64,000 nucleotides of DNA from Montifringilla adamsi (GCA_017590115.1 JAGGNK010006448.1:4509595-4573594); one strand, 5' to 3'. Numbered from the stretch's first letter, positions 37,155-52,176 are shown. Translations and numbers: made by a program. The notes: generated by a model not told the origin, from the sequence alone.

Positions 37155-40100
37155 ATGCACATGAACGAACAGACTCTTCTCAAGAACGGTCTGCAGCTCT
37201 GTGGGTCGCTGAGACCAATTTTTCTTTTGTTCCTGAACTTAACCACGGAAGTCATCATTTACAATACAAAGATTTTCATCCTGCCCGAATTGATTGTCCT
37301 GTTTGTTTCTCGCCGTCATGAGTTTAATGTCAGTTACATAAATCTTGCAGTCATTAGCTTAAGGTCAATTATACTCAAAATATGTAAGCTTTCCTGATTA
37401 TTTGGTGTAAAAATGACTTAGGTGCAGTCTCCTCAAAAGTTTAAATTTTATCCTTGAACTCCTTGTACTGTATAGCTTTGCTTTGAATGTGAAGATAAGG
37501 AAGTCTGAAATCTTTGTTACTCTCTGTGATTCAAATTTCTACTGCAGTCTTCTAGCTAAATCCTGAATTATTTATGTTAGTGTTTGTGTTTTACGGCTTG
37601 AGCAGTGAAAAGAATGTCCACAGAAGTAATCACACTTATGTCTGTGCATATGTAAATATTGGTATTTATATTCAGATTGTTCCTAGGTTATGATTAAAAA
37701 AAATAATAGGAAACACTTTTATTGTATTTGGAATATTTATTTTGATAATCTCACAGTATGCTTTTGGGCACTTAGATGCAGGGATTGTCATAGAGGTGAT
37801 GAACACACCACACGCCCTGTGACATATACCTTTAGGGTGGTAGTTGGTCACCAGCTGCTTTTTTTCTGGCACTGTGCTTCCATAACTTGAAATCAGTAGA
37901 AGTCCTAAAGTCATTCCTTCTTCTCTGCAACAGAGAAGAAGAATGCTGGCAGAGCATTTTCTTGAGAGCCCACAAACACTATCTTTCTCGAGGCCTGAGG
38001 TAACCTGGCATGTTTTAAAAGGCCTTGAAAGAGCAAATGTTATTAGAGGTCAGACAGGTAGAAGGGAAACTTTAATTTAGTTACTCAAAGGAGTTAAAAA
38101 AAACCCAAAAAACAAAAACACATGAAGGAATAATTTGTCTCTGTAATATTTTTGTCTTAGCTTGTTAGGAACTTCCAGTGATGATGCTGATGCCCACCTT
38201 TGGGTAAGCACTATTTGGTGTGGCCTTTCAAAAGGGTTTAGCTTAATGTTTCTCTGCATGAGTTGGCCTCCTCAGTTTGCTGTGTACATTCAATTGTGAA
38301 GTCATTTGTTGTAAATCAGTCTGCTGTGCTCCAGAGTTTAAAATACAGCCTTACTGATTACTGCCCCATAGGAAGGAGCATATTGTTTTAGTTTCTTTGT
38401 TATATCTGCCTGCTGAAGACTGAGATTTTTGTAATGTTGTTTACTTTCTGTTTTGGGTCAGAGAAAGGAAGGAACAAGGCAATTGCAGATATTCTTAATT
38501 AGCAGCTGATTATTCAAGCATGTGATCTTAAGTGTTGTGATGTATTTGGTTATATAATGGCTGTGATAGGTACTGAGCAATAGATTATTGCAGATTTTAT
38601 GGTTGTGTCCTAGTTTTTAAAGACAAAATGTAGGGAAAAAAGATGACTTAATATGGCTAATACCACATTTTATGAATGTTTTATGAATTTAGTTTTGTGA
38701 AATCTGGCCAGTTCTGCTGTGTTCATTATTATTTTGGTTTTTTTTGGGTTTTTTTTTTTTTTCCTCCTTTCTCCCATGATTAATAATAAATACTTTTTGG
38801 CCCTGCTTGTACCTATTCTGCCTTTACTTCTAGCTAATCTGACTCTATTCAGGGCAAGTTCTCTTCTAAATAGAATGTTTTCTAGGTGTGTTTTCTTATC
38901 AAAAGAATTACTGACTTGTGTTTCCTGGCAGTTGCATTTCAGTGAAGTTGAAGGAGCTCTCTTTCTCTTTTTATTTGTGGTTTCTTCAAGTAAATTAAGT
39001 TAAATTACTTTAGATTGACAGGCAATTTAGTTTTGAGTTTTAGCACAAAAAGCCTGGTCTATGACTTCTTATGAAACAGAAAATGTCTCATCATAAAGCT
39101 AACCCTCTGCTTTTCTTATTTTTATCTCTGTTGGATATAGCTCTAAAGCTTCACTTTGTATCTTGTTCTTCTTTGTGTGTCTGCCTTTTATTTACAAAGC
39201 AGTTTAAAAGTGTTCGAACCGGGCAGCTGTTAAAAGCTGGTACTTGGAATTGCAGCAAAGTAAGTGTTGTGAGCAAAGAGCAGGCAGTACGTCAGCATTA
39301 CGTAACTCTCTGCCCCGGGCATGTGTGATTTGTATTGCTTGCTGGCCCTCCTGTTTTGTCTCTCTTCATAGGGCAAAAAGACAAATAATTGATGGCTAAG
39401 AATTTGTCATGCTTCCCTGCAGGAGTATGACATTAGAAGTAAATTAGCCAACCTTTGTTGTCTTGCTTTACTTCCTATTTCTTTTCCTTAGTCACTTGAA
39501 TGACTGCATTCCTGTTGGTGAATGTGTCTTAAATTTTACATTTGACATTCCTTGCAGGTAAAAGTCAGTTCAGCTGTATCATTTACTTATTGTTGTATTT
39601 CTTCTATTTCTTCCCCTATTCTGCTCTTTGCTGGGTAAGGCATCAAGTTTAGGAAAATGATAATAAAAATTCTTTGGTAATCATTCTCCTGATTGTTTTT
39701 ACCTTCTAGTTCTTTGTCATCTGACCTTAATAGCCTTACTGTCTTGTCTGAAACGTCTGCTTCTAGTCCAGCCTGTTTGCAGAAAAAGTGATTGGAGTGA
39801 TGCTTTATGAGTCTGTACTGGAACAAAGAGGAGGAAATGCAGCTGTTTTTTGCAGCACATAAAACTGAGAGAGCAGCTAAGCATTAAAGCTCAAGGTTGT
39901 CTTTTTTACTTAGAAATGTGGCTTTCCAGATAACTGAGTCATGAGGGAAGACTTCACGTGCTTGTGAGTGATTTAAGTACAGAAATTGTATTGAAGGCTG
40001 CAGGACTTGTGAGCTGTACTGCTCATGAATTAGAATAACCAGTCTTTCTTGATTAAAGTTTGGGTCTGGTAGTCTTGAGTCTGACTTAGGGTTTGGTCAG

Positions 40101-41633
40101 AGCTAAACAGGTAAATGGTAAAATGGGAAAGTAACAAACCGTTTTGGGTGGGACCGAAGGCAGTGCTCCACAGGTATGTCGGTTCAGCTGTTACTGAACT
40201 TGCCATGCCACTGTAGCACTTGGTTTAGGTGGGGTTTGTAAGTGATGGTTGAGGCAAGACTCTGATGGCAGCCTGCTGTTTATGGCACTATGCAGGGATA
40301 AAGAAATTGTGGCTTTTTAAAAGGGATTTTAGTCTAAGTTGTGTGTGCTTTTAGAAATGGGGCTAAGAGATGAAAAAATGTAAACACTGTAGCAAAAAAC
40401 AAACTAAGATAAGGCTTTATTTTCTCTATCTGTTGGCTCCATTGTTGCTCTTTACTCTCCCAATGTTACTTAGTTAAAAACCTTGATCAAAGTCAAGTTG
40501 TCTTTGTAACTTGCATGAAAGTCAACCTACACAGGAAATGTGAGCAAAGAAATATCTCTTGCTTCTTTCTTTTCCGGGGACTGAGCCTAATAGTGATTAG
40601 CAAATAAACTCCCAAATGTAGGTAATTCTATGGCTTTGATGTAAGACTGCTTGCTTATATTTGTATATCCACTGTATTTTCTACAGTATTTGTTGTCTTA
40701 TAAAAACTCTTATGTAATTGGTGTTACTGAACAGCTCAAGCTAGCTTAGGGGAATTCTGTTGCTTTCCACAGATATGTGGTGATGTCATAACTGGAAGAT
40801 AAAATTCTGCATCTGGAGCCCTAAGTTTATAATGCTGAAAAATACTGAGGAAAGATGCATTAACTGATAAGTGTTGAAGTGGTTTGCTTGTGATGGTTGC
40901 ACAGATATTTTTAGTGGTAGGAGCCTCAATCATAAGAAGATAGAACTTTTCATTGGACTGACTTTTTGCACATGAAACACCTAGATTAGACTTTTAATGG
41001 CTTAGAAAACAAATGAGTCTCTCCTGAAATGAGGTAAATGATGCCTTCAGACAATGATCTGTCCTTGCATGTTAGTTGTTTTTTGGACTGTAATATTAGC
41101 CATTTAAAATTTTTAATTTATTGTTGTAGCACTTACTTGTTACAAATGTGTCTATTAAACAGTAGTTTCTCTCTTGAAGGAATAGCTTTAATATTTTTTG
41201 TAAATATTTTTGCTATTTTTTAATGAAGAATCCTGCTACAAACAGGAAAAATTGTAACTGTTGAAACATTTGCAGACACAGTAGGGATGCAGTTAATACT
41301 TAAAGGACTACATTTTACGTTTTTTTACTTCTTATTTAAATTTGCAAGTGCTTTCTCATTTTATATGAAAAAGGAAATAAACTTCAAGTCTCTCTGTATG
41401 TTGCTTCTAAGTAAAGCTGCTGAGGTACCGGACAGATAGAATACTTTTTGTGTAAATTTAAAGCAGGGTTGTAACTGTATTGCCATTAATATCTGATTTT
41501 TTAATCTCTTGGAGGGCCACAGACATAACACTCTGCTCTGCGGCTGATTCATAGGAGGAAACCCTGGCTCACTGGTACACCAGGAATATCAGTGGTTACA
41601 GTAACTTTCTGGGTTTTTATGTGGGCAGTTTCC

Positions 41634-41655
41634 TTTTTTTTTTTTTTTTTTTTTT
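41634..41655 (+). repeat. Poly(T) tract, T22, in NDFIP2 intron 1
   Basis: Twenty-two consecutive T residues, with a separate run of about 15 A some 80 bases downstream (near 41731-41745). The pair could fold back in RNA but more likely reflects simple-sequence drift. Confidence 0.96.
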
Positions 41656-44600
41656 GGTGTGGGCACAGAATGACCTAAGCAACTTTGCACACCATTTGGC
41701 TTAGTTTCATATGTTTTACCATACTGAGAAAAAAAAAAAAAAAGTAAAACCAGCAAAATGTATCTGGGTTGCTCCCTCTCAGGTTGCTGACGAAAAACTC
41801 AGATTTTTCACCAAAGGTCTTGGTAGGCCAGAACCAAAGGTTGGATTTGTGCAAAGGTAGTACAGGCCTTTCTAGTGGCAGGAAGATCTTGGGGTGGCTG
41901 AGCCTATCTTGTAAAACTGGGGGATTTTTATGTTCTTGAAAGATGCATGAAGCCTGAAAAAAGAGGTACCTGATCTGTGCAGTGACATGAAGTCACGTAA
42001 TGTAAAAAGGCAGCTTCAGGCTCTGGCGTGCATGTCACATCTAGTAAGTCTTCTAATCATATTAGAAAAGTTCAGTAGCATGAATAAAATAACTTCAGAT
42101 AGCAGGGTTATGAGCAGGAGTCAGCTGCGTTATGACCAAACTAGATGTTCTTTCTTTGGTCCTTTAAAAAGGAGAAGCTGTAAGCCTTCTCTCAACTCAT
42201 TTGTATCTGAAAAATGTAATAGGGACCACGTCAAGATAACCTCAGAAATCAAGCACTGCATTAATAACAAATGTTAGTAGTAGTCTTCTAGATGGGGAAA
42301 TTGAGTTACTTTTAACAAATGGCTAATTACGGGCATATTTTGAATCTTTATTCCCTGTGACAGTGTTGACAAAACAAGGAAGATGTGGCAACTGGTAATG
42401 TCATCACACTAACTTTGTGAGAACTCAGTGCTCAACTTAGTCATAGATTTCAGTATTTTCTAAAGTTTCATAGCCTCAAATCTTCCTCTAGATATCTAGC
42501 TGTTTTGAAAAGGGGAATGAACATATACCAGTACACTCAAATCAGGGAAGCCATTTTCAAATGAAGAAGAAAAGCAATCCTAAGAGATTGAGTAAAAAAA
42601 GAAAAAAATTGGCAACTTATAAAGTTGGAGAGGCACTGCCAACTTTTCCTACTGAAACTGAACTATTGCAGAGCCAAGACTGTGGGTTTGAGCTGCCTCA
42701 GGCTTAGGTCTCCCACTTCCTGGGCAAGTACTGTCACAAGTAGCTGATTTTAGTAAATTGGGCACCCCCTTCACCAGCTGTGTTTTTTAATGAGAATGAC
42801 TAACTTTTTCTGGTTTGTGCTTAAGTCTTTTCAGGCACAGCCCGCACTCAGAGCATGCCTGATTTACAGTGAAAGTGAAAAATAAATTTCCATTTTAACA
42901 TGTAACTCTTTATTCCACTTAAGTATTGTTTCCATTATCATAGGCTAAGATTAGCCTAAAACTGAGATAGTCTAACTTACTCCTCAACCACTCCGTAGCC
43001 AAAACATTAGATATTGAGTCATACCCACCAACGTCATTCATGGTTGTGCCTGTATCTGTGTTTGGAATGCACAGAACAATTTAAAAAAAGACCTCCAAAC
43101 TTTGAGTGGTATAGTCTAAATAAGCTTTATATTGCTTTATTTTTCTTTGTAAACTCATCTTTCTTTTTCTTTAGTTACTAGGTTCTTGGCAGCACCTTCT
43201 TACTTATAAAATGTGAATTTCCTGTAAAAAAAAATGAAGAAAAAATTGGTCTCCCCACTGTTGCAGGGTAAACTTAACATATTCACAAACATGGTTTGTC
43301 CATTTTAGCTTTGAGCAATATTTACCTGTTGAAACTAATCCTATAAATGTTCACTGATTGTTCTTGTAGGGGAGGTCAGAATCATGTCCTTGGTAAAGAT
43401 ATATATGTAGCTTCAGCTATTGAACATGCTTTTGCTTTTCCCTGATTAATCTGAAAAGATTTTGTAGGAAAGGACCTTGAGGAGGAGTTATTGAAAAGAG
43501 GTTACTTATGGTAGCAGTTCTTTCCATCCTGCAGGAAAGAAGTTTAGGGTTCTTTTAAAGTGGTGCAAGCTGTTGGATAAACATTGCTTTGGCAATGGTT
43601 CATGTAATTAACCCTTGTCATCTTTGAGGAATAAGTGATGCCTTTGGTAAAACAATTGGGATCGGGGTCTTGGCTGATACTGAGGCCAGTTGTCCATTTT
43701 GATCATGGTGCTTATGAATCAATTGTCGTATCTTGAAATTTAACAGAAAAAGTCCTTAAGGTATTTTTCAAGGAATGTACTGAAGCATTAAGGCTCTTAA
43801 TTGAATCTCCGAAGTTGTGGTCATAAAACTGACTTGCATCAAATACATGGAATCAATGGTTAGGGAAAAAGACTTGCACCAGCTGTTTGCTCCTTAAAAT
43901 CTGTTCTGAATTCTAGAATGAGTGCATAATTCAAATAAGGGAGCTGGCCACTAAATCCCTGCAGTGCTGGGCCACAGCTGATATTGAACAGTGTGGCTTA
44001 TGTTCCTTTCTTGTGTACCTCTTGTGTGCTTTTTTTTTTAGGTGCCTTATAATCAACCAACCTGCTGGAAAGTGCCTGCTTTCAGGTGTGTGCATTATCT
44101 CGCTGGCAATTGAGAGGTCCAGAGAATTGTCCTTTGTGCCACATATTTTGTCAGATTGCTTTGAAATACTCAGTCAGCACTTGAACAGTAGTGTTGAAAA
44201 AATTCCCAACTACCTATTGAGACCTAAACATGCTTTTTTTAAAGGAATGACCCTGAATGTTTATAAGCATTGTGTGAGTTGCAAATCAAAATGGAAATCT
44301 TTTCAGTAGAGCCTGTTGTTGCAATTCACAGTAAGTGTGTTCAGCTGGTGTTGTGTATGTGTGTTTTTTTAAGCTGTTGAAATTTGTCTGTATTATCTCT
44401 GTAAGTTGAGGAGCTCAACTACTCCATTTCCATTACTAATAAAATAGGTTATACTGAAAAAGTCAAGCATGACTGACCTGCTAATAGGAATAGAGTTTGC
44501 TCTTGTTGTTTAATAGTGTCCTTTGATTTATATTTTATTTAAATAATGATTTCATTTTGAGCTACTGAGCCATATTGTTGAATAGGAAACTCTTTTACTA

Positions 44601-47600
44601 GGCTCGCTTTATTTAAGTACACATGCAATAAAATTCCTGGTTTGTTGATAATCTTGTGACTTTTTAAGTTTTTCATATTTTTTTGAAGAATTTTCCATGG
44701 CACTTATGCATGGTACAGGAGACACACACTTGAGTCCTTTTTTCCTACTTCTTTCAAATCAGGGTCTTGAGGTGAAATTGTGTGCTGCTTCTGCAGTTCA
44801 ATTTCCGTAATACATTTCCAGGAAGAAAATCTTCATCTTTTCTATTCCCTCTAAAATAAATTTATCCTGTTAGCATCCTCCTGAGTTGTCCTTAATAAGT
44901 TTTTGTTCTTGAGCTCTGTCATTGTACTTTAAATGAAATATGTGTAACATTTAGAGTAATATTCAGCATTTTCAATCAACGTTGAATTTTGCAGCCCAAA
45001 TGAATGTAAGCTATAATAGAACTAATTGTTGGATATTGAGTCTGCACTTGGTGGCATTTCCTGATTTTACAGGCTGTTCCCTCTACTTCTACATTTTACG
45101 TGTTGTGTATGTTCTGTGTGACTTCAGAATGACTGGGATCTACTTTCTGTATTGATTCTATCAAGCTGCTGCTGAGTAAAGACATGGCCTGTGACTGGTG
45201 ATTTGCTGAAGCTGTTGGTTAGTGGCAGCCGCCAACAGATCCTGATGCAACTCTGTCCATCGTTAGGGAGTACAGGGAGAATGAACAAGAAGTATCCTTG
45301 TATGACACACATGACCTGCCCTTGTGTTGGATACTGTTTTGGTTGTTCACAAGGGGAGCTACAGAAAGGAAGGGGAAGTGGACTTCTTACAAGTGCTCTG
45401 AAATAGGTGGTGGGAATTGGAAGTGACCAACACCTGCAGAGTCACCAAGGCGGTTGGCAAAAGCAGTTGTGGAGCTGTTATTCACCAAATTGTGCAATAT
45501 TAAAATTGTAGAGTGTTCACTGAGGTTTGATTTAGAAAAGAAAGTACACAGGAGAAGCAAACATATGCAGATTTTGATACATGAGATTATACAGGCCGAT
45601 TGTAGCAGCAGATTCAAGAAAACAAACTCGTGTCAAATCTGTAACAGATGTGAGTGGAATAGGCAGAGATGTACACTTCACCAGCTGTAATGGAATTGCT
45701 GGGCATGTTGGGGAATCTGAGGAAAATGGATGTCAAAGAAGTGATTAAGGCTCGTATGCTGATGGCTGTGTTGGAGACAGAACACGCCCTTAGAGTGACC
45801 TCTGCTCTCAGTAGCATGCGTCTGGTTTGTTACTGAGTTTCTTTTATCTAGAAAGTGTTCAAGGAGGAAAACCTCATTTTATACTTTGTTTATAGAATTA
45901 AACCAGTTCCTCAAGCTATTCCCAAGTTACTATTTGACAAACAGAAGGCTACATGATAGGTGGTAATGTTTTCAGTAGCTTCTGCATTCTGGAGTAGGTC
46001 AGAGTTGCAATACCTCATTGTGTACAAGCTTTAGAGTAAGCTTTTAAAAACTTCTTTTTCTAGAATTTTTTTATATCATGTGAAGATATAACAGCCATTG
46101 TTGTTATTAGTATTTAGACATACCAGTTTTTTGTTGGTAAATTTCTCTGTTAATTCCTATTACTATGTAATAGGAAGGGCCCTAGGAAACAATGCTCAGT
46201 TTATAATTTTATAATGAATATGAAACATGTGTCTGTTTGGATCATACCAAAATTCCAGTATTCAAAATTATTGTGGCATTATTCTTTAGTAGACAAGAAA
46301 CCTTCAAGAAAAGGCAAGAGAAATGGATATACTTTGAAGAAGAAAGCCATACTTCTAGTATCATTAATCTTGGAACGTTTATTTTTCCTGAAGAGTTCAC
46401 ACATTCACACCAGATATGTTCTTATATTCACTAATACCTCTACTTTTACTGTTAATGGGAGGGATTAGAAGGAATACATCTCAATAGAAGCCATAGGGAA
46501 TGAATGCAGCTGTGTATGTTGTGCTACTAAATGTGTAATTAATTGGTTAAATCTGGAATATAATGCATGTAAAATGTTATGTGTGAGCTAGTCATTGGGA
46601 TGGACAGACAGACACATCTATGTAGATCTAGCTACACACACATTATAATGTTTATTTTATTTTCCTCCACCAAGTCCTGATCACCATTGTTTTATTTGGT
46701 TTGTTGTTTTTTTAAATCAGATTTGTAAGACTCTTTTAAAAAACCTTGAAAAATTCAATAGCCTGAAGATCCCTAGTTAAGAGTACTAAGATAATTTAAG
46801 TGTTGCTTAAATACATGTGAAGCACTTTTACTTGCTACAGATTACTTAATTTTTGCACAAGGAAGTTCACTGTGGTAGAAAAGCCATTCTTTTGGCAACT
46901 TATTTTTCAACCACATTCAGTATAAATCTCCGGATTCTTTTCAGCCAAAGTTTGCCTCCAGAGGTTCTGGGTTTCCATGGTATCTAATCCCTGTTTAACA
47001 GCCACACTTGGTATTTCTACACAGCTGTGGAATGGCAGCAGTGGGCTTCTACCAGCTTTCCTGCTTCTAGTGCAGATTTTACACCTTTGACCTTCTGACA
47101 TATTAACTACTGTTGAAAACTTTCTGCAGTGATGCTCATAAAAAAAAAAAACCAAAACAAAAACAAACAACGAACCAACCCACTTGGTTATCATAAAGGG
47201 GTACTGCTGGATCTGGGGGTTGGATAGCTGATGCTTGCCAAGTGATGGGATGGTGAGGAAAAGAAAATTATGTGCATCTGTTCTGTGCAGTCAAGAATTC
47301 TAATCAGATTTGATCACTTAGTTTTGAATACATAAAAGCAAAAAGTAGCTGAAAATTTCTATACTTCTGCATTTTAATGAAATGCCTTATAAGCTTAATT
47401 GCTTAGTAGTTCAGTATTCATTAATCTGAAGGTTCACCGGTCTTTAGAGGATGGCGTTTCTCTGGAGTGCTTGTGGCTGTGGCCAGGACTATAAAGCAGC
47501 AGATCATGCATTTGGTAGAGAACTGGAAATAGTTGCCTTCCTGCTTGCTGGTCTGCATGGGTTCCTGGGAGATTGGTGTTAAAATACATATTTGAATAAA

Positions 47601-47936
47601 AAAGCATGTTGTCAACTACCTTATTTGTGGAGGAAAAAAATCTGATCCTGTGGAGAAAGCTAGTCAGTTAAAGTACAATGTGGTTTGTTTGGCCTATTTT
47701 CAATAATCCTTGTATTCTAGAAAACTGTGAAATATTTATTTCAAAAAGAAAGCTGTTGTGGATATTGGTTTATTTTTCCAAATAAACAAGAAAATGAAAA
47801 CATTTATTTTGCAGAAAGATTTATTTAGCTCTTCTGCTCTTAAAATTATTCTCTAAGTGTAATTACAGATTATTGGTTTTAGTTTTGATTTTTCAGTGGC
47901 TACTAGTGACCTAAATCAGAGCTGATTGATCTTACC

Positions 47937-48822
47937 ACTTGCCTTCAGCAAGTTTGCTGATGACACCAAGCTGTGTGGTGTGGTTGGCATGCTGGAGGGA
48001 AGGGACGCCACCCAGAAGGACCTTGACAGGCTTGAGAGGTGGGTGTGTGCAAATATAATGAATTTCAACAAGGCCCAGTGTATAAAGTCCTGTGCCTGGG
48101 TTGGGGCAACCCCAAGCACAAACACAGGCTGGGAATGAACAGATGGAGAGCAGCCCTGCTGAGAAGGGCTTGGGGGTGCTGGTGGCTGAGAGGCTGGACA
48201 TGACCCAGCCATGGGCACTCACAGCCCAGAAACCAAATGTGTTCTGGGCTGCATCCAAAGCAGCGTGGGCAGCAGGGACAGGGAGGGCATTCTGCTCCTC
48301 TGCTCTGCTGAGAGCCCACCTGCAGTGCTGCATCCAGCTCTGGGGTCCCAGCACAGGGAGGACATGGACCTGTTGAAGTGAGTCCAGAGGAGAGACACCA
48401 AAATGATCAGAGGGATGGAGCTGCTCTTGTATGAGGACAAGCTGTGAGAGTTTGGATTGTTCAGCCTGGAGAAGAGAAGGCTCCAGGGAGGCCTTATTGG
48501 CAGCATTCCAGTGCCTGAAGGGGCTGTGCAAGAAAGCCAAGAGGGTCTTCTTATAAGGAGATGCAGTGATAGGACAAGGGAGAATGGAGGAGGGTAGGCT
48601 TGTTTTAGATATAGGAAGAAATTGTTTCCTGTGAAGGGTGTGAGGCACTGGAGCATGTTTTGTGGAGAAGCTGCGAGCACCCATCTGATGAAGTGTTTAA
48701 GGCCAGGCTGGAGGGGGCTCTGAGCATCCTGGACTAGTGGAATGTGTCCTTGTCCCTGCTGGGGGAATTTTGAACTATGTTATCTTTAAGCTCCCTTTCA
48801 ACACAGACTATTCTGTGATTCT
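47937..48822 (+). mobile_element. CR1 LINE 3' part with FADD motif, in NDFIP2 intron 1
   Basis: This is the longest 3' copy here. It begins inside the RT palm with SKFADDTKLCGVVG (the FADD box carrying the two catalytic aspartates), continues with EGRDATQKDLDRLERWV, then shifts frame into NEQMESSPAEKGLGVLV. It ends with TCTGAGCATCCTGGACTAGT and a TATTCTGTGATTCTG tail. Frameshifts after the FADD box make it non-functional. It lies in the sense direction of NDFIP2. The 246 bases from 48137 are almost identical to the copy at 19865. Confidence 0.93.
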
Positions 48823-51800
48823 GTTCTTGGTGATTATGGTTTAATGATATCCGTTTTACGTGTTTTTCTAAAAAAAACCAATAGCTGATAGTATGAGCTG
48901 TTGATACAATTAGGTGGCATTCAGAAAGCAGAAACATGATGAAGTGTTTTTCTAACAGGTTCAGAATCAAATTTTATTTCAAGATTTATTTTTTTTTTGC
49001 CTTGAAAATCCCAAAGTTGAGATTTTGCTATTTACAGACAAATCTTATTTTTAGACTAGTAAAGCTGAAAAATGCAGTATGTGGTTACAAAACAAGCATT
49101 AAAATTGCAGCCTGTATTTGTTGAAGTTATTTTTATGTAGCAAGAGATCTCTGCTTTCATGCCTCATTTGTAGAGAAAGTTTATTGCAGACTTAGAAATC
49201 ACTACCTGTAGGCAAGTGTAAAAGGGCTTGAATTTTTCAGCAAATGAAAGCGTCAGGTGAAACACAGATGTGAAAAGCTCCCTGTTAGCTTTTTGAAGAG
49301 GATAGCTTTTATTTTAACCCACTGTTTGTTGCACTTATCATATTTACAGTGTTATGATTTCTGTGGAATAAATATGTGTGTACCAGTATGGAAGATGTCA
49401 TGAAGCTAATGCAGAAATGTCAGAGTTCTTTTTGTGCACTACACAGGCAACTTGAGTCTGTCATGCCTTTCCCTCCAATGCTGGAAGCTGCAATAAATGG
49501 GTATTTTTGGTTGACCTCTTGTCATAATCTCAATAATTGATAATAGAAGACCAAAGTAACTTCTACCAAGTGAAGAAAATAAATCTTAGTTGCCAGGAGT
49601 GTTTCTTTTTGTGAAGACAGTGCATCAATGGACTGTTTTTCATACAAAGGTTGAACTTACATGATCTGCTTGGCTGTCTCCACAGTTTTACTTGAAGCAA
49701 AGTTTTACGTCCAACATGATAGAATTTCTGTGTATTGTATTTAATACAGTTTGGAAGAACCCATGAACTTGTCAGTGTAAGGTCACAACTGGACGAGTCA
49801 AAGCTTCTTTGAAAACGTAATTTCATTTGGAAGGTAGAAAGAAGGATATGTTAAAAGTGCTTTGTAATTTATAATTGCTAATGAGAATTTTATGTAGCTC
49901 TGTGGTGCCCCAGACAGAACTGTCACTGTGAAAATTTATCTACAAGTCACATTTTGACAAGATGAGCTGGTAATAGAGGTATTAAATGAAAGAGGACAAG
50001 AAAGCTGGCTAGTTGTTTGAGGCTTTGTTTTGTTTTTAACTTGTATGACAGTATCCCCTGCATAATTTTTTGCTACACTAAAGAAATTATGTAACCAGAG
50101 TGAAAAAAACCCATGTTTGTAAAAAAAGTATTTAAAAAATATGTGCAATATGCTGTTGAAATTAATTGTATTGCAATAATTTTATAATATACTAATTTCT
50201 GTAATAATATTTTATGAAAGGAGTAAAGAGCAGTTTTTGAAATGCAAAATCAGGTGACAAATTGCGTGGTGTTTGTACACTGTGACTAGAATTAGCCTGT
50301 GCTACTTCAATGCACTTTATCAGAGACCATTATTCTAATCTTGTACATTTTTGGTACAGGTGATAACAGACATCTTATTATATCCTTTTCCTCTGATTTT
50401 TCTTTTTTAAATGGCATAATTGAATAACTTGCTTATACTGCCACTCTTGTGCAATCAGTTCATCAGAAATGAAACAAACTATGTTTAGCCAGAGAAGCGA
50501 ACATCTGTACGTCAGATAAAGTTGCTATCTGTAGATAGATAAAAAGTGTTAAGTAGATAATGAGATCTTCCACTTTTAGTTTTTATTTTGATAAGCCTAA
50601 ACATTTAAAGTAGCTGAATCCGTCCCCTCAGTAAAAGCTTCTGTTCTAAGCACTTTCTCGTGGGCCGTGTTTCTTTGTAAGCTGTCAGCTGACTTCAGAT
50701 ATTGCATCTGATTACTTTGGAAATAATTATACAAAATAACAGACTTAAGGAAATCAATTGTAGAAAGAATAATTGTGTACATTGTATAAGAATAATTTCT
50801 TTATAAAAGAAATTATTAATGTAAAAGTAGAGAATAAATATAACTGTGTTTTATACAATATTTTGGTGCTGAAAGGCCTGGCATTGATTTTAACTTCTTC
50901 TGAAATGAAATAGTGAATCACTGTTTTGTAGATGTTTTCTGGGAAGGAAACTGAAGATAGTGTAAGGTAAAAGTCATGTGAAGGAAACTATTATGTTTTC
51001 CTGTGTTGTTCACCCTTTTGTAGCTACCATGAGACTGAGTCATTGTTGGCAGAACAGCCTTTGCTCCTCAATTGATCTTTGAATTTTACGTGTCCTATCA
51101 TAGATACCTTTTGAGCATGAGCCTGTAATGTACTGTAGTTTGAGGGCTGCAAAAGCAGGGATTGAAATACTGGCATTAACAGTTTAAGAGTAATGTGTCT
51201 AATAGCAAAGTTCTCACTTTTTATAGTAAAGCTTCTTGTAGTCAGCCAGATACTCCAACTTTTCCATGAAGGAAAAAAATTTCAGTGTCACCCACTTCTA
51301 AAATGTGAGGGAGGGAATAGGGGAAGGTACTAATTTACAGTTCCCTGGTTTAATAGGTCTTGGTAATTTTTTTGATCATAATGTTCACAAAAGCAACTAT
51401 ATTGCCTACTACCAAATTATGGTTCATTGGAGGTTTGGGAGGAGCTTAGATAATGAAGTGCTAGTTCTCCTTGGTCTTTAATTAAATGTTTGGTGAAACA
51501 TTCTTACTATTGGAAAAATAAAATCTTGGGTACTATTTATATACTTTCAATGTTAAATGCTGCTTCAGGTGACATTTAAGTACATAGCATAAGTAATGCC
51601 TTGAAACAGACATTTTCTGTTCCTTTCTGGGTGCTTTTAGCTTGGTTTCTATGGCAATGAAGCCTATGAAGAGTGTCAGGCCTCTTCTTCCCCTGTCTCC
51701 AAAAATAACTTCTAAATTTACTGCCAGTAGAAGCCAAAATTAAATGTGAGGAGGGAGGCTTAAAGGTAGTCAGATTCCTACTGGTTTCAAGCAAGCTGGT

Positions 51801-52154
51801 GACTCCAGAGAGGCGAGGCAGTGCTCTGTGAAGACAAGGCAGAGTTGCTACAGGGCAGAATGATATAATCACTGCTGTCTACCCTGTTGGTGAGGGCAAC
51901 ATTTCCAGTTTACTGGAGCAAGTTCTGCTGCAGTTGGGGCTTTTGTTTTGGTTTTTTTTGGACCCATTGAAGTTTGTCCTCTGAAAGAAGCTGGTTAGTG
52001 CCCTGAGGAGAGAGTAGGATACACGGGACTTGGACAAGAGCTAACAAAAGCTAGTTTGTGTTCATGGAACAACTTGTGTTTATTATTCTAGCTGTAAACA
52101 CTCAAGCTACTTAATCCAGTTATTGTGGGGTTGTTGTAATTGTTTGATGTTGCC

Positions 52155-52176
52155 TTTTTTTTTTTAAAAAAAAAAA
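52155..52176 (+). repeat. T11-A11 palindrome in NDFIP2 intron 1
   Basis: Eleven T residues are followed directly by eleven A residues, a perfect 22-bp palindrome of simple sequence. Confidence 0.96.

Noticed and set aside
45190..45830. Compositionally different stretch in intron 1 that might be an exon or old repeat
   Set aside because: No frame with recognisable protein, no convincing splice pair and no repeat family I could name.
47932..48684. 250-residue minus-strand open frame
   Set aside because: It is entirely antisense to a CR1 fragment. The same chance frame appears antisense to the related copy at 19762-20082.
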